NCBI GenBank assembly: GCA_902628195.1
Contig: CACOLY010000001.1
Coordinates: forward strand, 1-64,000
DNA from: an uncultured Pelagibacteraceae bacterium
GTDB taxonomy: Bacteria > Pseudomonadota > Alphaproteobacteria > Pelagibacterales > Pelagibacteraceae
Direction: 5' to 3'
DNA: 64,000 bases
Made by a program: the position numbers and the translations under genes. Below the pieces are notes generated by a model. It was not told where the DNA came from. It did not search any database and worked only from the letters and a program-made list of their open reading frames with translations. Each line of letters starts with the position of its first letter. Position 1 is the stretch's first letter. This document shows positions 10,573 to 21,220 of this stretch, piece after piece.

Positions 10573-11358
10573 ATGATTAGAAAATTTGCAATAATTATAA
10601 TTACAACTATTGCGCTAGTTACTAATGTCAATGCAGCTTCAGATGGTGAGCTTTTACTAAAAAAAAATGAGCCTGCAGAAGTCAAAGATTGTTTTGAAAA
10701 ATTAAATAGAGCCACATTTGCTTTTAATAATGCTCTTGATGGAATTATATTTAAACCTGTCGCAAGTGTTTATAAAGTCTTACCCTCTCCGGTAAGAACA
10801 GGAGTTAGCAACTCACTTGATAATCTATCAAGCTTAGTAACGATTCCAAATAATGTTCTTCAAGGTGATTTTTCAAAAGCTGGAGTAAATACTGGTAGAT
10901 TTTTAATTAATACAACTATTGGGTTATTAGGTTTAATTGATGTTGCAACATATCTTGGATTGGAAGAATATGAAAAAGAAGATTATGGACAATCGTTAGC
11001 TAAGCATGGAGTGGGCCCTGGATGTTATATTGTTTTGCCAGTTCTTGGTCCAAGTACTGCTAGAGATACAGTTGCCACAACATTTAACTTTTTAGGTGGA
11101 GATCCCTGGTATAACGTTACTGTAAAAAATGATACTCAATACGTAAGTCATGAAGATTATTATACTTCTAGAGTAACTGGTGGTGTAGATTTTAGAGCAA
11201 AGAATTACAATTCAATTGAAAATTTGAAAAAAAATTCTGTTGATTTTTACGCATCTGTAAAAAGTTTGTACTTACAAGACAGACAACAAAAAATTTTAAA
11301 TTCAAAGAAAATAATCAGCACTCAAGATGATAGTGACTGGGAAGAAATTGAAAATTAA
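10573..11358 (+). CDS. mlaA: MlaA (VacJ)-like outer-membrane lipid asymmetry protein
   Basis: MlaA removes misplaced phospholipids from the outer leaflet of the outer membrane and passes them to MlaC. Family features include DCFEKLNRATFAFNN near the N-terminus, IPNNVLQGDFSKAG, GRFLINTTIGLLGL and the DYGQSLAKHGVGPG block. A signal peptide is present, with cleavage probably at NVNA-AS. There is no cysteine lipobox, although MlaA is a lipoprotein in E. coli. I start at the ATG at 10573 because AAGGA lies 5 nt before it; an ATG two codons earlier would overlap that site. mlaC follows after 25 nt. Confidence 0.92.
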   Translation: MIRKFAIIIITTIALVTNVNAASDGELLLKKNEPAEVKDCFEKLNRATFAFNNALDGIIFKPVASVYKVLPSPVRTGVSNSLDNLSSLVTIPNNVLQGDFSKAGVNTGRFLINTTIGLLGLIDVATYLGLEEYEKEDYGQSLAKHGVGPGCYIVLPVLGPSTARDTVATTFNFLGGDPWYNVTVKNDTQYVSHEDYYTSRVTGGVDFRAKNYNSIENLKKNSVDFYASVKSLYLQDRQQKILNSKKIISTQDDSDWEEIEN

Positions 11359-11383
11359 TAATTAAAAAATAAAATAAAATAAA

Positions 11384-11974
11384 ATGAAAAAACATAAATT
11401 TGTTTTGATTGTATTTATATATTTTTTTAGTCTTTTGAATGTGAATTCAACAGAGCCCGATGTTTTTGTTCAATCAACAGTAAATAGAGCTTCAGAAATA
11501 TTATCTAATGATATTTCTAAAGATCAAAAGATAGAAGAATTAAAAAAAATTGCAAAAGATACCGTAGATATAAACGGTATTGGATTTTATACATTGGGTT
11601 CTGCAAGAAAAAATTTAAATGATACTCAAAAGAAAGAATACTCAGTTTTATTTGAACAATATTTTTTAAAAAGTTTTGCAAGTAGATTAGCAGAATACAC
11701 CAATCCTGAAATAGATGTTTTTGCAAAAGAAAAATTGAATGAAAAATATACAATTGTAAATAGTTTATTAAAAGCAACGGATCAAAGGCCTGAGGTAAAA
11801 ATTGACTGGAGAATTTATACTAAAAACCCTGAAAATCCACTAATTAGAGATTTGATCATAGAAGGTTTAAGTTTAGCTAGAACTCAAAAAGAGGAGTTTG
11901 CATCAATTCTAAATTCTAATGATGGTGATATTAATATTCTTTTTAAAACTTTAGAGGAATTTTCAAAAAATTAG
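11384..11974 (+). CDS. mlaC: MlaC-like periplasmic phospholipid carrier
   Basis: MlaC ferries phospholipid between MlaA and the inner-membrane MlaFEDB transporter. The 196 residues start with a hydrophobic signal sequence (about 5-22). The body matches the Ttg2D/MlaC pattern: VDINGIGFYTLG, an EYSVLFEQYFLKSF helix, and KIDWRIYT followed by IRDLIIEGLSLARTQKEEF. It follows mlaA, which supports the call. The Mla ABC transporter genes are not in this window. The gene ends 13 nt before a tRNA gene on the opposite strand. Confidence 0.9.
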   Translation: MKKHKFVLIVFIYFFSLLNVNSTEPDVFVQSTVNRASEILSNDISKDQKIEELKKIAKDTVDINGIGFYTLGSARKNLNDTQKKEYSVLFEQYFLKSFASRLAEYTNPEIDVFAKEKLNEKYTIVNSLLKATDQRPEVKIDWRIYTKNPENPLIRDLIIEGLSLARTQKEEFASILNSNDGDINILFKTLEEFSKN

Positions 11975-11987
11975 ATTTCTTAAAATT

Positions 11988-12064
11988 TGGTGGGCCCGCC
12001 AGGACTCGAACCTGGGACCAATACATTATGAGTGTACTGCTCTAACCAACTGAGCTACAGGCCC
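11988..12064 (-). tRNA. tRNA-Ile2 (anticodon CAT, lysidine type)
   Basis: This is a full cloverleaf of 77 nt including an encoded CCA. The acceptor stem is GGGCCTG with CGGGCCC, the anticodon loop is CTCATAA (anticodon CAT), and the T-arm contains GGTTCGAGTCC. CAT can mean Met or Ile2. The consecutive pairs C4-G69 and C5-G68 are the known determinants for TilS, the lysidine enzyme. The C3-G70 pair favoured by methionyl-tRNA synthetase is absent. I therefore favour Ile2. It lies downstream of rpoD, as ileX does in E. coli. Confidence 0.88.
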
Positions 12065-12124
12065 AAATGAGATTTATTTTTACTTTGTTACTTTAATATA
12101 ATCAATAAGATAATATAAATTAAA

Positions 12125-12199
12125 TGGTGGGCCGTGTTGGTTACGCTCCAACTACCCCTGCAATGTCAATGCAGTACTCTACTATTGAGCTAACGGCCC
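12125..12199 (-). tRNA. tRNA-Val (anticodon GAC)
   Basis: This is a cloverleaf of 75 nt including an encoded CCA. The acceptor is GGGCCGT with ACGGCCC, the anticodon stem is CTGCA/TGCAG, and the loop TTGACAT gives anticodon GAC, reading GUC and GUU codons. It begins 14 nt after the rpoD stop on the same strand and is probably processed from the rpoD transcript. Confidence 0.93.
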
Positions 12200-12213
12200 T
12201 TAAGATTTTATTT

Positions 12214-14040
12214 TTAACTCTCTAAGAAACTTTTTAACTGTTTAGATCGACTAGGGTGTTTTAGCTTTCTTAGCGCTTTGGCTTCAATTTGTCTAATTCT
12301 CTCTCTTGTTACAGAAAATTGTAGACCAACTTCTTCTAAAGTATGATCTGTATTCATTCCAACACCAAAACGCATTCTTAAAACTCTTTCTTCCCTCGGA
12401 GTTAAAGTAGATAATATTTTTGTAGTTGCTTCTCCTAAATTTGATTTTATCGCCTGCTCTAAAGGTGCTAAAGCTTTTGTATCCTCTATAAAATCACCTA
12501 AACTACTATCTTCTTCATCTCCAACAGGTTTTTCTAACGAAACAGGTTCCTTAGATATTTTTAAAACTTTTCTCACTTTATCAAGCGGCATTCTCAATTT
12601 TTTAGCTAATTCCTCAGGGGTAGCTTCTCTACCAAATTCACTTAATATTAATCTTTGAGTTCTAACAATTTTATTTATTGTTTCTATCATGTGAACTGGA
12701 ATTCTAATTGTTCTAGCTTGATCTGCTATTGATCTGGTAATTGCTTGTCTAATCCACCATGTTGCATAAGTCGAAAATTTATAACCTCTTCTATATTCAA
12801 ATTTATCTACAGCTTTCATTAACCCAATATTTCCCTCTTGAATTAAATCTAAAAATTGAAGACCTCTATTTGTATATTTTTTTGCAATCGAAATAACTAA
12901 TCTTAAATTAGCTTCAACCATTTCTTTTTTGGCAATCCTTGATTCTTTCTCACCTTTTTGAACTCTACTTACTAATTTTTTGAAATCAGTGACAGACATT
13001 CCTAATTTGTGACTAATTTCTATTAATCTTTCTCTTATATTTTTAAATTCTATCTTATTTTTTGTAAAAAATTGTTTCCAAAGAGAATTGGTATCTAAAA
13101 ATCTTTTAAGATTCGGGTTTATTTCGTTTCCTACATAAAATTTAATAAATTCATTCCTAGGTATTTTTTGATCTATTGCTAGTCTTAACAAATTTCCTTC
13201 TAGAGAAATTATCTTTTTATTTTCTATATAGTGTTTTTGAACCAATTCCTCTAAAACTGAAGGAGATAATTGTAAAGATTTTATATTTTCTAAAATATCA
13301 TTAACTATTCTTTCATAACCTTTTTCTTTTGTCGGTGAAAATGTTTGTGAGTTTAAAACACATTCTAATTTTTCTTTTTGATATTTAATTAATTTATTAT
13401 ACTCTTTTGTTAAGTTGTTTACTGTTTTTAAAACTTTTGGTTTTATTTCAGACTCCATTGCTGCAAGCGTAGGATTGAAATCGTCTTCACTCTCATCATT
13501 TGAATTTTCTTCTTTATCAGTTTCACCAGAATTTTTTTGTTTTGCACTTGGTCCTGTGCTTTCATCCTCCATGTAGTTTGTGTCTATATCAATAATTTCT
13601 CTTACTAAAATTTCATCTTTGGTTAATTTTTCATTCCAGTCAAAAAATTGTTGGGCAGTTATCGGACTTTGAGATAATGCAATTAGCATTACATCTTTTC
13701 CAGCTTCAATTCTTTTTGCAATTGCGATTTCACCTTCCCTAGAAAGTAATTCAACACCTCCCATTTCTCGTAAATACATTCTTATAGGGTCATCACTTTT
13801 TTCTATCGTTTTGCCCTCATCTTTTGAGGAACTTTCTTTTTTTCTTAAAACTTTGTAATCAGATTTTTTTTCGACTAAGGTAATTTTTTCATTTAAGATA
13901 TGAATAAAAGCTTGAGATAAGTTTTCATCAGATAAGTTTCTTTTACCTAAAGACTTACTTAATTCCTCATAAGTTATAAAACCTCTATGAGTTCCACGAC
14001 CCATTAACCTTGCAAATGATTTAGTAATAATTCTTTCCAC
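12214..14040 (-). CDS. rpoD: RpoD, primary sigma-70 factor
   Basis: The housekeeping sigma factor directs RNA polymerase to most promoters. The 608 residues show region 1.1 ([11 protein letters not shown]), region 1.2 ([12 protein letters not shown]), an acidic non-conserved region around 165-190, region 2 ([46 protein letters not shown]), region 3, and region 4 with the helix-turn-helix [20 protein letters not shown]. The first codon is GTG; an ATG 12 codons later (14002-14004) is preceded by AAGG and is an alternative. A GANTC site lies at 14057-14061. It follows dnaG by 68 nt and is followed by two tRNAs. Confidence 0.97.
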   Translation of the reverse strand: MERIITKSFARLMGRGTHRGFITYEELSKSLGKRNLSDENLSQAFIHILNEKITLVEKKSDYKVLRKKESSSKDEGKTIEKSDDPIRMYLREMGGVELLSREGEIAIAKRIEAGKDVMLIALSQSPITAQQFFDWNEKLTKDEILVREIIDIDTNYMEDESTGPSAKQKNSGETDKEENSNDESEDDFNPTLAAMESEIKPKVLKTVNNLTKEYNKLIKYQKEKLECVLNSQTFSPTKEKGYERIVNDILENIKSLQLSPSVLEELVQKHYIENKKIISLEGNLLRLAIDQKIPRNEFIKFYVGNEINPNLKRFLDTNSLWKQFFTKNKIEFKNIRERLIEISHKLGMSVTDFKKLVSRVQKGEKESRIAKKEMVEANLRLVISIAKKYTNRGLQFLDLIQEGNIGLMKAVDKFEYRRGYKFSTYATWWIRQAITRSIADQARTIRIPVHMIETINKIVRTQRLILSEFGREATPEELAKKLRMPLDKVRKVLKISKEPVSLEKPVGDEEDSSLGDFIEDTKALAPLEQAIKSNLGEATTKILSTLTPREERVLRMRFGVGMNTDHTLEEVGLQFSVTRERIRQIEAKALRKLKHPSRSKQLKSFLES

Positions 14041-14108
14041 AGCTGTATAATTAGAAGAGTCTTATATAATGCTTAATTAGAAAAAATCCATTATTAATTT
14101 ATTAAGAA

Positions 14109-15884
14109 TTAATTGATATTTTGCTTTTTTTTAAGCTCTTTTAACTCATTAAAAGTAACTTCACTTAGATCTTTAGAAAACTTAGATTCTAATTCCTTTA
14201 TTCTAAATTCTAAATCGTAGTTATTAAGATCTCTACGGATATCTTCCAATAATTCAATTATCTCATGCTCATCATTAGATTTATTTTGCAAAATATATTT
14301 GATTGGCGCAAATTTATTTATTCTATCTATTATTTGACTATCAATATCTAGATCACTTATTGAAATTTTATCTTCCGATTTTAGGCTTGAAATTACTTTT
14401 TCAAAAATTTGTTTATTTATATCCGTAAATATTTTTATATTTTCTATCAATTGAATATTTTCTTTGAATAATTTTAGATTAGTCAAAATTAAATATAATA
14501 GAGAAAACTCTTTTAATTCTACTCCAGATAAAGAATGACTTTCGTTATAATGCTTTTTGGTAAAATCTAATGATTTTGTTTTTTTTGTGAAATAATTTTT
14601 TTTATTTTGACTGGTATGTGGAGCTAAGTCAGAAATCTTTTCTAAGAAATATTCTAAAACATATTTTTTTATATATTCATCCCTGATCGTATTTGCTATT
14701 GATCTCAACTTTTTATCAAAAATTGCCATTGAAGAAGGGTTGTTTTTAGTCTGTTTTTTATAATGACTAAAAATAAATTGATGTATTGAAATTTTTTTTT
14801 GATTCGAATAATCAATAAAATAATTCTTACCATTTTTATTTGCAAAACTATCTGGATCTTCTTTGTCTGGTAAAAATAAAAATGAAATATTTTTTTCAGG
14901 TTTTAATTCCTTTATAGAATTTTCAGCGGCTCTTACAGCAGCTTTGTAACCACTTTCATCACCATCAAAACAAATAATTATGTCATCGAAAAATTGGTTT
15001 AAAGTTAAAATTTGCTTATCAGTGAGTGAAGTTCCCAAATTTGCTACAGCATTTTCAACCCCATTTTTACTTAATCCAACAACATCCATGTAGCCTTCAA
15101 CCAGATAAATAGCATCTAACTTATTGGATAGTTTTCTTGCTAAATCTAAATTATATAGATTTGAACCTTTTTTAAAAAATAATGTCTCAGGTGAATTTAT
15201 ATATTTAGCAAGGTAATCGCTTTTTTCAATAATCCTTCCTCCTAAAGCAATAGGTTGCCCAGAAATATTATTTATCGGGAATATTAAACGACCTCTGAAC
15301 CTTTCAACATAAATTTTCTTTTTTTCATCCAAATAAAATAAACCAGTTTCTAATAAATCCTCTACCTTAAAATCATTTTTGAATTTATCGAAAAGATTTG
15401 GATTTTTTTCTATATAACCTATCTTGAATTTTTTTACTTGCTCTTTATTAAGAGATCTTTTTTTTAAATACTCACGAGCATTTATGTATGTCTCATTTTT
15501 TAAAAGTTCCTCATGATAAAAATCGACGTAACGTTTAAAGATGGATGAATATTCTTTCCATTTCCTCTCCCTCTCTTCATCTTGTTTTGAAAAAATATAA
15601 GGCTGCATACCCGCAAGATTAGCTAGATATTTTACAGCTTCACCAAATCTTAAATTTTGTGTTTTCATTACAAAATCAAAAATATTTCCGTGTTCAGAGG
15701 TAGCAAAACAATGATAAAATTCTTTTTCATCATTAACAGTAAACGAGGGGGTTTTCTCATTTTTAAAGGGGGAAAGACCAATATACTCCTTTCCTCTTTT
15801 TTTTAAACTTACAAACTTAGAAACTACAGTCGATACTTTTAATCTTGTTTTAATCTCATCAAGATATTCTTTTGGGTATTTCAT
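14109..15884 (-). CDS. dnaG: DnaG, DNA primase
   Basis: DnaG makes RNA primers at the replication fork. It has 591 residues: an N-terminal CHC2-like domain, then a TOPRIM catalytic core with VEGYMD (acidic residue) and CFDGDESG. In the CHC2 domain the usual Cys/His zinc ligands are mostly replaced: GLSPFKNEKTPSF carries Ser and Lys where CPFH is typical, and YHCFATSEHG keeps only the first cysteine. As I recall, this zinc-poor form is common in alphaproteobacteria, so it is probably ancestral. The ATG overlaps the yqeY stop in an ATGA arrangement. Confidence 0.96.
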   Translation of the reverse strand: MKYPKEYLDEIKTRLKVSTVVSKFVSLKKRGKEYIGLSPFKNEKTPSFTVNDEKEFYHCFATSEHGNIFDFVMKTQNLRFGEAVKYLANLAGMQPYIFSKQDEERERKWKEYSSIFKRYVDFYHEELLKNETYINAREYLKKRSLNKEQVKKFKIGYIEKNPNLFDKFKNDFKVEDLLETGLFYLDEKKKIYVERFRGRLIFPINNISGQPIALGGRIIEKSDYLAKYINSPETLFFKKGSNLYNLDLARKLSNKLDAIYLVEGYMDVVGLSKNGVENAVANLGTSLTDKQILTLNQFFDDIIICFDGDESGYKAAVRAAENSIKELKPEKNISFLFLPDKEDPDSFANKNGKNYFIDYSNQKKISIHQFIFSHYKKQTKNNPSSMAIFDKKLRSIANTIRDEYIKKYVLEYFLEKISDLAPHTSQNKKNYFTKKTKSLDFTKKHYNESHSLSGVELKEFSLLYLILTNLKLFKENIQLIENIKIFTDINKQIFEKVISSLKSEDKISISDLDIDSQIIDRINKFAPIKYILQNKSNDEHEIIELLEDIRRDLNNYDLEFRIKELESKFSKDLSEVTFNELKELKKKQNIN

Positions 15885-16345
15885 TTATTATTTAATAATT
15901 CTTTAATAAGAATTCCAGCTTTTGCAAAATCTATCTCATCTGCATAATTTTTTTTTAATTCTCCCATAACTTTTCCCATATCTTTAATTGATGATGCCCC
16001 TAATTTCGAAATTATTTCTTTACATATTTTTTTTGTGTCTTTCTCATCAAGTTGTTTTGGAAGAAAACCTATTAAAATGTCATGTTCGTTTTGTTCTATT
16101 TTAAGTAAATCTTCTCGATTATTTTTTTTATAAATCTCAATTGATTCGGCTCTTTGTTTTACCATTTTTTTAAAAAGTTTTTTAATATCTTCGTCATCGG
16201 TGTCCTTTTTATTTGGCCCTGATCTATTGGTAATATCTAGGTCTTTAATAGAAGATAAAATTAACCTATAGGTTGATATTTTTACCTTATCTTTTGATTT
16301 TAAGGCGTTTTTGTATTCTGTTTGTATTGTTTCTTTTAAAGACAT
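15881..16345 (-). CDS. yqeY: YqeY/GatB-tail domain protein
   Basis: This 154-residue protein belongs to the YqeY family, related to the tail domain of GatB, the tRNA amidotransferase subunit. Visible family pattern: LKETIQTEYKNALKSKDK at the N-terminus, MVKQRAESIEIYKKNNREDL, and a C-terminal MGKVMGELKK stretch. Its exact role is not settled; a tRNA-related function is suspected from the GatB relation. It is first in the yqeY-dnaG-rpoD set and overlaps dnaG by 4 nt. It is divergent from carA. Confidence 0.88.
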   Translation of the reverse strand: MSLKETIQTEYKNALKSKDKVKISTYRLILSSIKDLDITNRSGPNKKDTDDEDIKKLFKKMVKQRAESIEIYKKNNREDLLKIEQNEHDILIGFLPKQLDEKDTKKICKEIISKLGASSIKDMGKVMGELKKNYADEIDFAKAGILIKELLNNK

Positions 16346-16383
16346 TTTTTTTAATCTACTTTAAAGAAAAAAATCTTCAAAAG

Positions 16384-16407
16384 AAAAATTGTTTTTTTAC
16401 AATTTTT
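16384..16407. promoter_or_regulatory. Perfect 9-bp inverted repeat between yqeY and carA
   Basis: AAAAATTGT (16384-16392) and ACAATTTTT (16399-16407) are perfect inverted copies around a six-T loop. The element lies between two divergent genes, just upstream of the predicted carA promoter. It could be an operator or part of the yqeY promoter. A terminator is unlikely because no gene ends here. AT-rich sequence makes chance occurrence possible. Confidence 0.4.
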
Positions 16408-16420
16408 TAATACATCTTTG

Positions 16421-16449
16421 TTGCGATAATAAACCAATTATTGTATTAA
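16421..16449 (+). promoter_or_regulatory. Predicted sigma-70 promoter of carA-carB
   Basis: TTGCGA (16421-16426) is followed after 17 nt by TATTAA (16444-16449). The start point would fall about 15 nt before the carA start codon. No arginine or pyrimidine operator was recognised. Confidence 0.5.
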
Positions 16450-16470
16450 CCTTTAACTTATGAGTTGTAA

Positions 16471-17664
16471 TTGATCAAAAAAGCAAAAAAAACAAACTCA
16501 AAAAATTCAAAATTTAATACAGGCATTTTAGTTCTTGAAAACAAGAAGATTTTTAAAGGTATTGGAATTGGTTATAAAGGAGAAGCAACTGGTGAAGTTT
16601 GCTTCAATACCTCTTTAACTGGTTACCAAGAAATTATTTCTGATCCTTCCTATGCGGGACAGATTATTAATTTTACATTCCCTCATATTGGAAATGTTGG
16701 AACAAACAGGGAGGATGTTGAGTCTGACAAAATCTGGACAAGGGGTGTAATCTTTAATTCTGAAATAACTTCTCCTTCAAATTATAGAGCATTTTTGCAT
16801 TTAGATACTTGGCTAAAAAAAAATAAAATTGTTGGAATTACAGGACTAGATACTAGAGGTCTAACAAACTTTATTAGAGATAAAGGAGCGCCTAAAGGGA
16901 CAATTTCATATTCAAAAAATGGAAAATTTAATGTGAGCAAATTAATTAACTCAACAATTAAATGGAGTGGATTAAAAAGTCTTGACCTAGCAAAAACAGT
17001 AACAACTTCAAAAAACTATATTTGGAATGGCCTTAAAACTTGGAGAAAAGAAACGGGATATAAAAAAAATACAAAGAATTCTTTTCATGTAGTTGCAATA
17101 GACTATGGAATTAAAAAAAATATTTTAAGATATTTTTCAGACTTTAAATGCAAAATAACAGTTGTTTCTTGCAAAACTTCTGCAAAAAAAATTTTAGAGC
17201 TCAAACCAAATGGAATATTTTTGTCAAATGGACCTGGTGATCCTGCGGCAACAGGAAAATATGCAATAGAAATAATTAATGAATTAATTAAAAAAAATTT
17301 ACCTATTTTTGGGATTTGTTTAGGTCATCAAATTTTAGCATTAGCTTTGGGTGGAAAAACAAAAAAAATGAAATTGGGACATAGGGGGGCAAACCATCCT
17401 GTCAAAAATTTAGTTCATGAAAAAGTTGAAATTACCAGTCAAAATCACGGGTTTGTAGTGGTTGAAGAAACTTTACCAAAAAAAATTGAAGTAACTCATA
17501 AATCTCTTTTTGATAATACCATTGAGGGAATAAGACTTAAAAACAAACCAATATTTTCAGTACAATATCATCCTGAGTCAAATCCTGGGCCGCATGATAG
17601 TGTCTACTTGTTCGAAGAATTCATTAACAATATGAAAAAAAATGCCAAAAAGAAGAGATATTAA
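16471..17664 (+). CDS. carA: CarA, carbamoyl-phosphate synthase small (glutaminase) subunit
   Basis: CarA releases ammonia from glutamine and passes it to CarB to make carbamoyl phosphate for arginine and pyrimidines. The 397 residues contain the N-terminal CarA domain ([31 protein letters not shown]) and a class I glutamine amidotransferase domain with FLSNGPGDP, the nucleophile in GICLGHQI, and [12 protein letters not shown]. There is no ATG before the conserved start, so TTG at 16471 is the likely start. The only nearby ATG (16460) runs into a stop at once. It overlaps carB by 23 nt. Confidence 0.97.
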   Translation: MIKKAKKTNSKNSKFNTGILVLENKKIFKGIGIGYKGEATGEVCFNTSLTGYQEIISDPSYAGQIINFTFPHIGNVGTNREDVESDKIWTRGVIFNSEITSPSNYRAFLHLDTWLKKNKIVGITGLDTRGLTNFIRDKGAPKGTISYSKNGKFNVSKLINSTIKWSGLKSLDLAKTVTTSKNYIWNGLKTWRKETGYKKNTKNSFHVVAIDYGIKKNILRYFSDFKCKITVVSCKTSAKKILELKPNGIFLSNGPGDPAATGKYAIEIINELIKKNLPIFGICLGHQILALALGGKTKKMKLGHRGANHPVKNLVHEKVEITSQNHGFVVVEETLPKKIEVTHKSLFDNTIEGIRLKNKPIFSVQYHPESNPGPHDSVYLFEEFINNMKKNAKKKRY

Positions 17665-20600
17665 AAAAATATTAGTTGTAGGAGCTGGACCAATAATAAT
17701 TGGTCAAGCATGCGAGTTTGATTATTCAGGTACTCAAGCTTGTAAAGCATTAAAAGATGAAGGTTACAAAGTAGTTCTAATCAACTCCAACCCTGCAACA
17801 ATTATGACTGATCCAAATGTTGCAGATAAAACTTATATAGAGCCAATAACATTAGAAGTTCTAGAATTAATTTTAAAAAAAGAAAAACCAGATGCAATTC
17901 TTCCTACTATGGGTGGACAGACTGCACTTAATCTTTCAATGGAAGCTGAGAAAAGGGGAATTTTAAAAAAATATAAGATTGAACTCATAGGGGCTAACTC
18001 TAAAGCAATTGCCAATGCAGAAGATAGAAAAAAATTTAGAAAAAATATGATTGATATCGGTTTGGATTTACCTAAATCTGAAATTGTAAACAATATTAAT
18101 CAAGCTTCTAAAGTTTTAAAAAAAATTGGCCTTCCTGCAATTATAAGACCAGCATTTACACTTGGAGGGCTTGGTGGTGGCATAGCTAAAAATAAAAAAG
18201 ACTACCTTAAAATAATTAAAAATGGACTTCATGAGTCTCCGGTTAGCCAAGTTTTAGTTGAAGAATGTTTAGAGGGCTGGAAAGAATTTGAAATGGAAGT
18301 TGTAAGAGATAGAAAAGATAACTGCATCATCATCTGCTCAATTGAAAATGTTGACCCAATGGGGGTACATACTGGGGACTCAGTGACAGTTGCTCCGGCT
18401 CTTACCTTGACTGATAAAGAATACCAAGTAATGAGAAACGCCTCTATTGCATGTTTAAGAAAAATTGGGGTTGAGACAGGTGGATCAAACGTTCAATTTG
18501 CAATTAATCCTAAAAATGGTCGAATGGTTGTAATAGAAATGAATCCACGTGTATCAAGATCATCAGCTCTTGCATCTAAAGCTACTGGATTTCCAATTGC
18601 AAAAGTTGCTGCAAAACTTGCGGTTGGTTACACTTTAGATGAATTAAAAAATGAAATCACCAAAGTAACACCTGCTTCATTTGAACCAAGCATTGATTAT
18701 GTGGTAACTAAAATTCCAAGATTTACTTTTGAAAAATTTTCAACTTCACCAGCAATTCTAGGTACATCAATGAAATCAGTTGGTGAAGCAATGGCTATAG
18801 GAAGAAACTTCAAAGAGTCTTTACAAAAAGCTTTGGTATCTCTTGAAACTGGTTTTTCAGGATTAGATAGAATATTTGATTTAAATAAAAAACAAATTGA
18901 AAAAAAGCTCAAAGAAAATATTCCAAATAAACTCTTATTAGTCGCAGAAGCAATTAGAAAAAAAATAAATTTAAAAAGAATATTTACTTTATCAAAAATT
19001 GATCCTTGGTTTTTAGAACAAATTAAAGAAATTGTTGATAATGAAATAATATTAAAAAATAAGGGTCTTCCAAAAGATTTTGAGGAATTTAATAGAATAA
19101 AATCAATTGGATTTTCTGATAAAAAATTATCAGAATTGTCAAATAAGTCAGAAGATATTGTAAGAAGAAAAAGATCAGCACTTAATGTAATGCCTGTATA
19201 TAAAAAAGTTGATACATGTGCGGCTGAATTTAAATCATTCACACCATATATGTACTCAACTTATCAGCGAAGTTTCTCAATTAATTCAGAATGTGAAGCG
19301 GGTCCATCAACAAAGAAAAAAATTATTATACTGGGTGGAGGACCTAATAGAATCGGACAAGGAATAGAATTTGACTATTGCTGCTGTCAGGCAAGTTTTT
19401 CTTTAAAAGAGGCTGGATTTGAGACTATTATGGTAAATTGTAATCCTGAAACAGTTTCAACAGATTATGATACCAGTGATCGATTATACTTTGAGCCACT
19501 AAAAGAAGAGTATGTATTTAATATTATAAAAAAAGAGAAAGAAAAAGGAAACCTGGTTGGGATTATTGCTCAATTTGGTGGCCAAACACCAATTAAACTT
19601 GCAAAGTTTTTGCATGATAACAAACTTCCAATCTTAGGAACACAATATACATCAATTGATTTAGCTGAGGACAGAGATCGATTTAGGAATCTTTTGAATA
19701 AACTTAAATTAAAACAAGCTGATAGTGGTATTGCTAGAAACTATAAACAAGCAATTCAAATAGCTGAAAAAATTGGCTTACCGTTAATTGTCAGACCTTC
19801 ATACGTTTTGGGTGGAAGAGCAATGGAAATCGTTCATGAAAAAAGTAAATTAAAAAATTTTGTTGAAGAAGCATTTAAAGCTGCAGAAGAAAATCCAATT
19901 TTAATAGATAAATTCATAAACCAAGCTATGGAAGTAGATGTTGATGCTTTATCAGATGGAAAAGAGGTTTTTGTGGCAGGTATAATGCAACATATTGAGG
20001 AGGCTGGAATTCATTCAGGAGACTCGGCTTGTAGCTTGCCTCCTATCTCAATTAAGCCCTACCTTATTAAAGAAATCGAAAGTCAAACAAAAAAATTGGC
20101 TTTAGCTTTAAATGTAAAAGGCTTCATGAATATACAATTTGCAATTAAAAAAGATAAAATTTATGTAATTGAAGTTAATCCAAGAGCAAGCAGAACTGTT
20201 CCTTTTGTTTCTAAAGCAAAAGGTTTACCTCTTGCAAAAATTGCTTCCAGAATTATGACTGGAGAAAAATTATCTAAATTTAATCTTAGGGATAAATCAA
20301 AAGGTATGTTTGCAGTCAAGGAAGCCGTATTTCCTTTTAACAAATTTCCGAACAGTGATTTGCTTTTAGGACCAGAAATGAAATCTACTGGTGAAGTAAT
20401 GGGCTTTGATAGAGATTTTGGTATGGCTTTTGCTAAGAGTCAGATTGCAGCTGCTAATTCATTGCCAAAAGAGGGTCTGGCTTTTATATCTCTTAAAAAT
20501 TCTCATAAAGATGAGGGAATTAATTTGGCTAAAGAGCTTACAAAGTTAAAATTTAAACTTTCTGCAACAAAGGGGACTGCAGAATATATAAGAAAATTTG

Positions 20601-20869
20601 GGATGAAATGTAAAATAATAAATAAAGTAAGTAGCGGTTCACCACATATTGTTGATATATTAGATTCCAAAAAAATTTCTCTTGTTATTAATACTGGTGG
20701 CGGCAATAAAGCTTTCCGTATTAGTGATGCAATAGCCTTGAGAAGAGCTACTTTAAAAAATAAAGTTCCTTATTGCACCAATATGTCTACTGCTTACGCT
20801 TGTTTAGAAGCAATTAAATCCCTTAAAATAAAAAAATTAGAAATCAAATCTTTACAAGATATAAATTAA
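17642..20869 (+). CDS. carB: CarB, carbamoyl-phosphate synthase large subunit
   Basis: CarB builds carbamoyl phosphate from bicarbonate, ammonia and two ATP. Its 1075 residues are the standard length. Two homologous ATP-grasp halves are evident. The first begins [23 protein letters not shown] and has GGLGGG; the second begins [21 protein letters not shown] and has [10 protein letters not shown]. An MGS-like allosteric domain lies at the C-terminus ([17 protein letters not shown]). The carA/carB overlap implies coupled translation. A longer antisense reading frame within it is a shadow. Confidence 0.98.
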   Translation: MPKRRDIKKILVVGAGPIIIGQACEFDYSGTQACKALKDEGYKVVLINSNPATIMTDPNVADKTYIEPITLEVLELILKKEKPDAILPTMGGQTALNLSMEAEKRGILKKYKIELIGANSKAIANAEDRKKFRKNMIDIGLDLPKSEIVNNINQASKVLKKIGLPAIIRPAFTLGGLGGGIAKNKKDYLKIIKNGLHESPVSQVLVEECLEGWKEFEMEVVRDRKDNCIIICSIENVDPMGVHTGDSVTVAPALTLTDKEYQVMRNASIACLRKIGVETGGSNVQFAINPKNGRMVVIEMNPRVSRSSALASKATGFPIAKVAAKLAVGYTLDELKNEITKVTPASFEPSIDYVVTKIPRFTFEKFSTSPAILGTSMKSVGEAMAIGRNFKESLQKALVSLETGFSGLDRIFDLNKKQIEKKLKENIPNKLLLVAEAIRKKINLKRIFTLSKIDPWFLEQIKEIVDNEIILKNKGLPKDFEEFNRIKSIGFSDKKLSELSNKSEDIVRRKRSALNVMPVYKKVDTCAAEFKSFTPYMYSTYQRSFSINSECEAGPSTKKKIIILGGGPNRIGQGIEFDYCCCQASFSLKEAGFETIMVNCNPETVSTDYDTSDRLYFEPLKEEYVFNIIKKEKEKGNLVGIIAQFGGQTPIKLAKFLHDNKLPILGTQYTSIDLAEDRDRFRNLLNKLKLKQADSGIARNYKQAIQIAEKIGLPLIVRPSYVLGGRAMEIVHEKSKLKNFVEEAFKAAEENPILIDKFINQAMEVDVDALSDGKEVFVAGIMQHIEEAGIHSGDSACSLPPISIKPYLIKEIESQTKKLALALNVKGFMNIQFAIKKDKIYVIEVNPRASRTVPFVSKAKGLPLAKIASRIMTGEKLSKFNLRDKSKGMFAVKEAVFPFNKFPNSDLLLGPEMKSTGEVMGFDRDFGMAFAKSQIAAANSLPKEGLAFISLKNSHKDEGINLAKELTKLKFKLSATKGTAEYIRKFGMKCKIINKVSSGSPHIVDILDSKKISLVINTGGGNKAFRISDAIALRRATLKNKVPYCTNMSTAYACLEAIKSLKIKKLEIKSLQDIN

Positions 20870-20950
20870 TTCACCTTAAGGTTGAACCCAAAATGATTAG
20901 TTATTTCGTTGTTATATATTTAATTTTTTAATTAAATATAGAAATAAAAT

Positions 20951-21202
20951 ATGAGTTCAGAACTGCATAAATATATTGAGGATGCTGTTAAAAAGAAAGC
21001 AAGTTTATTTGATGCTGAAGTTTTGGAATTTCCAAAAGATAAAAAAATAAAAGTCTCAAAAAATTTTGAATTAAATCACAACAATTATTGGAAAATTGAC
21101 GACAGTTCCAATGATGATCAATTAAAAGCTATTACAGGTATTTGCTTAATGTTTGGTTTTTTGCTGGTGATGGGAATATTTGCAAATCTAAATCTAATAT
21201 AA
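20951..21202 (+). CDS. Small hypothetical protein with C-terminal membrane segment
   Basis: I do not recognise this 83-residue protein. The first ~58 residues are charged and probably cytoplasmic. Residues about 60-83 form one hydrophobic segment (GICLMFGFLLVMGIF) ending at the C-terminus, as in a tail-anchored protein. It lies 81 nt after carB on the same strand and ends 18 nt before a convergent oxygenase gene. The ATG and normal codon character make it a plausible real gene. Confidence 0.6.
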   Translation: MSSELHKYIEDAVKKKASLFDAEVLEFPKDKKIKVSKNFELNHNNYWKIDDSSNDDQLKAITGICLMFGFLLVMGIFANLNLI

Positions 21203-21220
21203 TTTAAAACTAAACTTAAT

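Noticed and set aside
15650-15800. Loss of zinc ligands in the DnaG CHC2 domain
   Set aside because: As a stand-alone novelty it is weak: from memory, other alphaproteobacterial primases also carry the SPF and HCFSS-type variants. An alignment would settle it.
18697-19242. 181-codon antisense frame within carB
   Set aside because: It is a shadow of the carB coding strand with no recognisable domain or ribosome-binding site.
20870-20950. CCTTAAGG palindrome after carB as a terminator
   Set aside because: The stem is short with a mismatch outside the core, and no T-run follows directly.
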